Assembly: GCF_000282895.1 (NCBI RefSeq)
Contig: NZ_ALBQ01000032.1
Span: 45,945-109,944 of the forward strand
DNA length: 64,000 nt
From: Sphingomonas sp. ATCC 31555
GTDB lineage: Bacteria; Pseudomonadota; Alphaproteobacteria; Sphingomonadales; Sphingomonadaceae
Direction: 5' to 3'
A program made the translations under genes and the position numbers. A model generated the notes under the pieces. The model was not told where the DNA came from. It saw nothing but the letters and a program-made list of their open reading frames with translations, and searched no databases. Numbering within the stretch: position 1 is the first letter of the stretch; every line of letters begins with the position of its first letter. Positions 63,401-64,000 of this stretch are shown here, one piece after another.

Positions 63401-63769
63401 ACGATCACCCCATCGGGCAATCTGCCGCTGGAACAGCTCTCGAAGCACAATGTGAACGCTGCGGTGTTCTACGAACGATCGGGCATCTCGGTGCGTGCGG
63501 CGTACAACTGGCGCTCGCGCTTCCTGCTCACCGCTTCGGACGTGATCTTCCCGTATTTCTCGATCTTCAACGAACCGGTCGGGATGCTGGACGCGTCGCT
63601 GTTCGTGAACGTCACGAAGGACATCAAGGTGGGTGTCCAGGGCGTGAACCTGACGAACACCGTGACGCGGACAACCCAGGCATACACTGGCGACCCGAAG
63701 GATCTCGCACCGCGGTCATACTTCATGAACGATCGCCGGTACTCGATCATCCTGCGCGGAAATTTCTGA
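60413..63769 (+). CDS. TonB-dependent receptor 5 (halogenase locus)
   Basis: 1118 residues; AGGAGGGG lies a few bases before ATG 60413. The signal peptide ends near GSAHAQT. The TonB box DEIVVTGIRAS is followed by the plug (DAITSQDIGALPDRSVTEAL, RVPGVSINRFAGSNDPDHFS) and the barrel, which ends RRYSIILRGNF. It is divergent from the four-halogenase/cupin operon and probably imports the compound on which they act, or a glycan co-regulated with it. A strong terminator follows. Confidence 0.92.
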   Translation: MRYPSHSRIRDISKLAAFLRGASATAICVAGMMGSAHAQTTPVDQQVPSDQAQTPADEIVVTGIRASLATAQSIKRNSDTVVDAITSQDIGALPDRSVTEALQRVPGVSINRFAGSNDPDHFSVEGSGVAVRGLTFVRSEFNGRTAFAAGVGGQALNFADVPAELLGSVIVAKNTTADMIEGGLAGTVNLNTRKPFDRAGLHAALSLEANYGDMRKKWTPTISGLISNTWDTGIGRFGVLASGAFSQIKSRSDGIQVANYQTRDNTLVNAANTDGTLVCRNPLPGTTDTTTLPAAGAACGTASGPGADGFADYAALRVAPSGGQFRTQEFNRKRDGMSLSAQFESIDRRTLLTAEYVRSHTTQQWSEYTFETAPDLAEYTTYPLGCLQNSDGPLTRPADGSEGAATSRAQCPVGQFRDFAYDSNGLFQSGYIVNTSNAWRGDPATSPYVPIGGLQQSLARRQSREETTNQDWSLRLRTELTDRLTLMLDGQVAKSRREHLDFSVFGSSFADQELDITGAIPKVTPHKPQYLGYNWSTPGAALANATEAQYFTDPRFQFWRAAMDHLEDSSGTQYAFQGDVEYKFDEDSFLRRVKFGARYQDRNQTVRFSTYNWGMLSETWSGSRPVNFSDTPASMSTRYNFPNFFRGQTTAPPGAFYYAGDMIGNYAGAVKDFQSIQAIATGLGASPSWLPLAGRARAVAGTAYLPSEIQPVTQLDSAAYGMASFGSDTLFGRIRFSGNIGLRWVRTNIRSEGRIGVPSQAELNIAETFDERCEATVPPNAPPGTPPQRPGGVCTLGPSGYAELQRFAGAGFDTYNAAKTSYSYFLPSLNLKFGLSDALLLRLAGSKVLTRPDNANIRNFLTVGLGTSGELTATTGNPFLRPATAWQFDASLEWYFARVGSLTLNGFYKAIDGFFYQEVTNRTLTSNGVTKNVFVRGPANYEGTGKIKGFEVAYQQTYDFLPGVLGGLGVSANYTYIDSSGLPNSFLNGGSPSNVSTITPSGNLPLEQLSKHNVNAAVFYERSGISVRAAYNWRSRFLLTASDVIFPYFSIFNEPVGMLDASLFVNVTKDIKVGVQGVNLTNTVTRTTQAYTGDPKDLAPRSYFMNDRRYSIILRGNF

Positions 63770-63799
63770 GCGCGGATTGCTTGGAAGGTAAATCTGCAC

Positions 63800-63833
63800 G
63801 GGCTCCGGCGAGTACTCGCCGGAGCCCCTTTTT
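63800..63833 (+). terminator. strong rho-independent terminator
   Basis: GGGCTCCGGCGAG pairs with CTCGCCGGAGCCC across a two-base loop, followed by C and TTTTTT. It lies 30 bases after the stop of TonB receptor 5. Confidence 0.92.
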
Positions 63834-63856
63834 TATGCCGGACGGAAGGTGTCTTG

Positions 63857-63953
63857 TCGGCGCAAGGCGCAACGAAAGACGACCGGGATCCGGCGTGTGC
63901 CGGGAACGATAACCTCGCACGCGTGTGGTTCCCGCCACTGCGCCTTGCGTCGA
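63857..63953. repeat. nested inverted repeats, unknown element
   Basis: CGCAAGGCGCA (63861-63871) pairs with TGCGCCTTGCG (63939-63949), extended four more positions outward with one G-T. Inside it CGGGAAC (63901-63907) pairs with GTTCCCG (63928-63934). No convincing coding frame lies in the last 170 bases. It may be a structured leader of the next gene, a small RNA or a palindromic repeat. Confidence 0.4.
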
Positions 63954-64000
63954 TAATAGAGCGGATTTCGACCGCACTGAATCGGTGAGGGATTCCCAAG

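Noticed and set aside
63747..63977. 76-residue reverse frame at the right end
   Set aside because: It runs through the terminator hairpin of TonB receptor 5 and has no motif or ribosome site.
1..64000. CRISPR arrays, tRNA/rRNA genes, insertion sequences or prophage
   Set aside because: No regularly spaced repeats, tRNA cloverleaf, rRNA-like stretch, transposase or integrase was seen on either strand.

Overview
The window looks like a chromosomal segment of a Sphingomonas-like alphaproteobacterium. The evidence is high GC, very dense genes with many ATGA/GTGA overlaps, four large TonB-dependent receptors of the Xanthomonas/Caulobacter/sphingomonad type, SapC and cupin-8 genes beside them, and several flavin-dependent (tryptophan-type) halogenase genes. 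I saw no rRNA, tRNA, CRISPR array, integrase or transposase. This is inference from gene content, not a taxonomic assignment.

Layout. (1) 1-10111: a glycan/cyclitol cluster. Two glycosyltransferases and two SDR sugar-nucleotide epimerases read left. A divergent, coupled set reads right: histidine phosphatase, methyltransferase, glycosidase-like protein, inositol-3-phosphate synthase, then an MDR dehydrogenase and a Gfo/Idh/MocA oxidoreductase. A DUF1003 membrane protein is inserted on the other strand. (2) 10282-13028: a small hydrophilic protein, SRPBCC protein, zinc alcohol dehydrogenase and SDR. (3) 13086-15641: a Tat-exported GH43-like enzyme and a divergent CitE-like lyase. (4) 15945-22122: TonB receptor 1, SapC, cupin-8 and a GT2-TPR protein.

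(5) 22226-37860: a pectin/galacturonate utilisation region. It holds a GH28 polygalacturonase, a frameshifted FAH-family hydratase, a hexuronate MFS transporter, UxaC, KduI, KduD, KdgK, an exported carboxylesterase, a LacI-type regulator, TonB receptor 2 and a PL1 pectate lyase. Four copies of a palindrome centred on ACCGGT lie before the main transcription units and probably are the operator of the local LacI regulator. (6) 37928-52118: a starch/maltodextrin region with TonB receptor 3, a GH13 alpha-glucosidase, a secreted GH13 amylase, a halogenase-like flavoprotein, TonB receptor 4, a LacI regulator and an MFS sugar transporter. (7) 52208-53107: an NmrA-like reductase.

(8) 53104-63769: the most unusual part. 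Four consecutive halogenase-family genes and a cupin-8 gene form one overlapping leftward operon, divergent from TonB receptor 5 (counting all receptors in the window: 15945, 33209, 37928, 46498 and 60413). One of the four halogenase homologues has lost the catalytic lysine, the WxWxIP motif and the EPLEST segment, and looks like a non-halogenating partner. The two cupin-8 loci (15945-20988 and 53104-63769) share a TGACAAYATTGTY promoter palindrome, so they may be co-regulated parts of one uncharacterised uptake and modification system.
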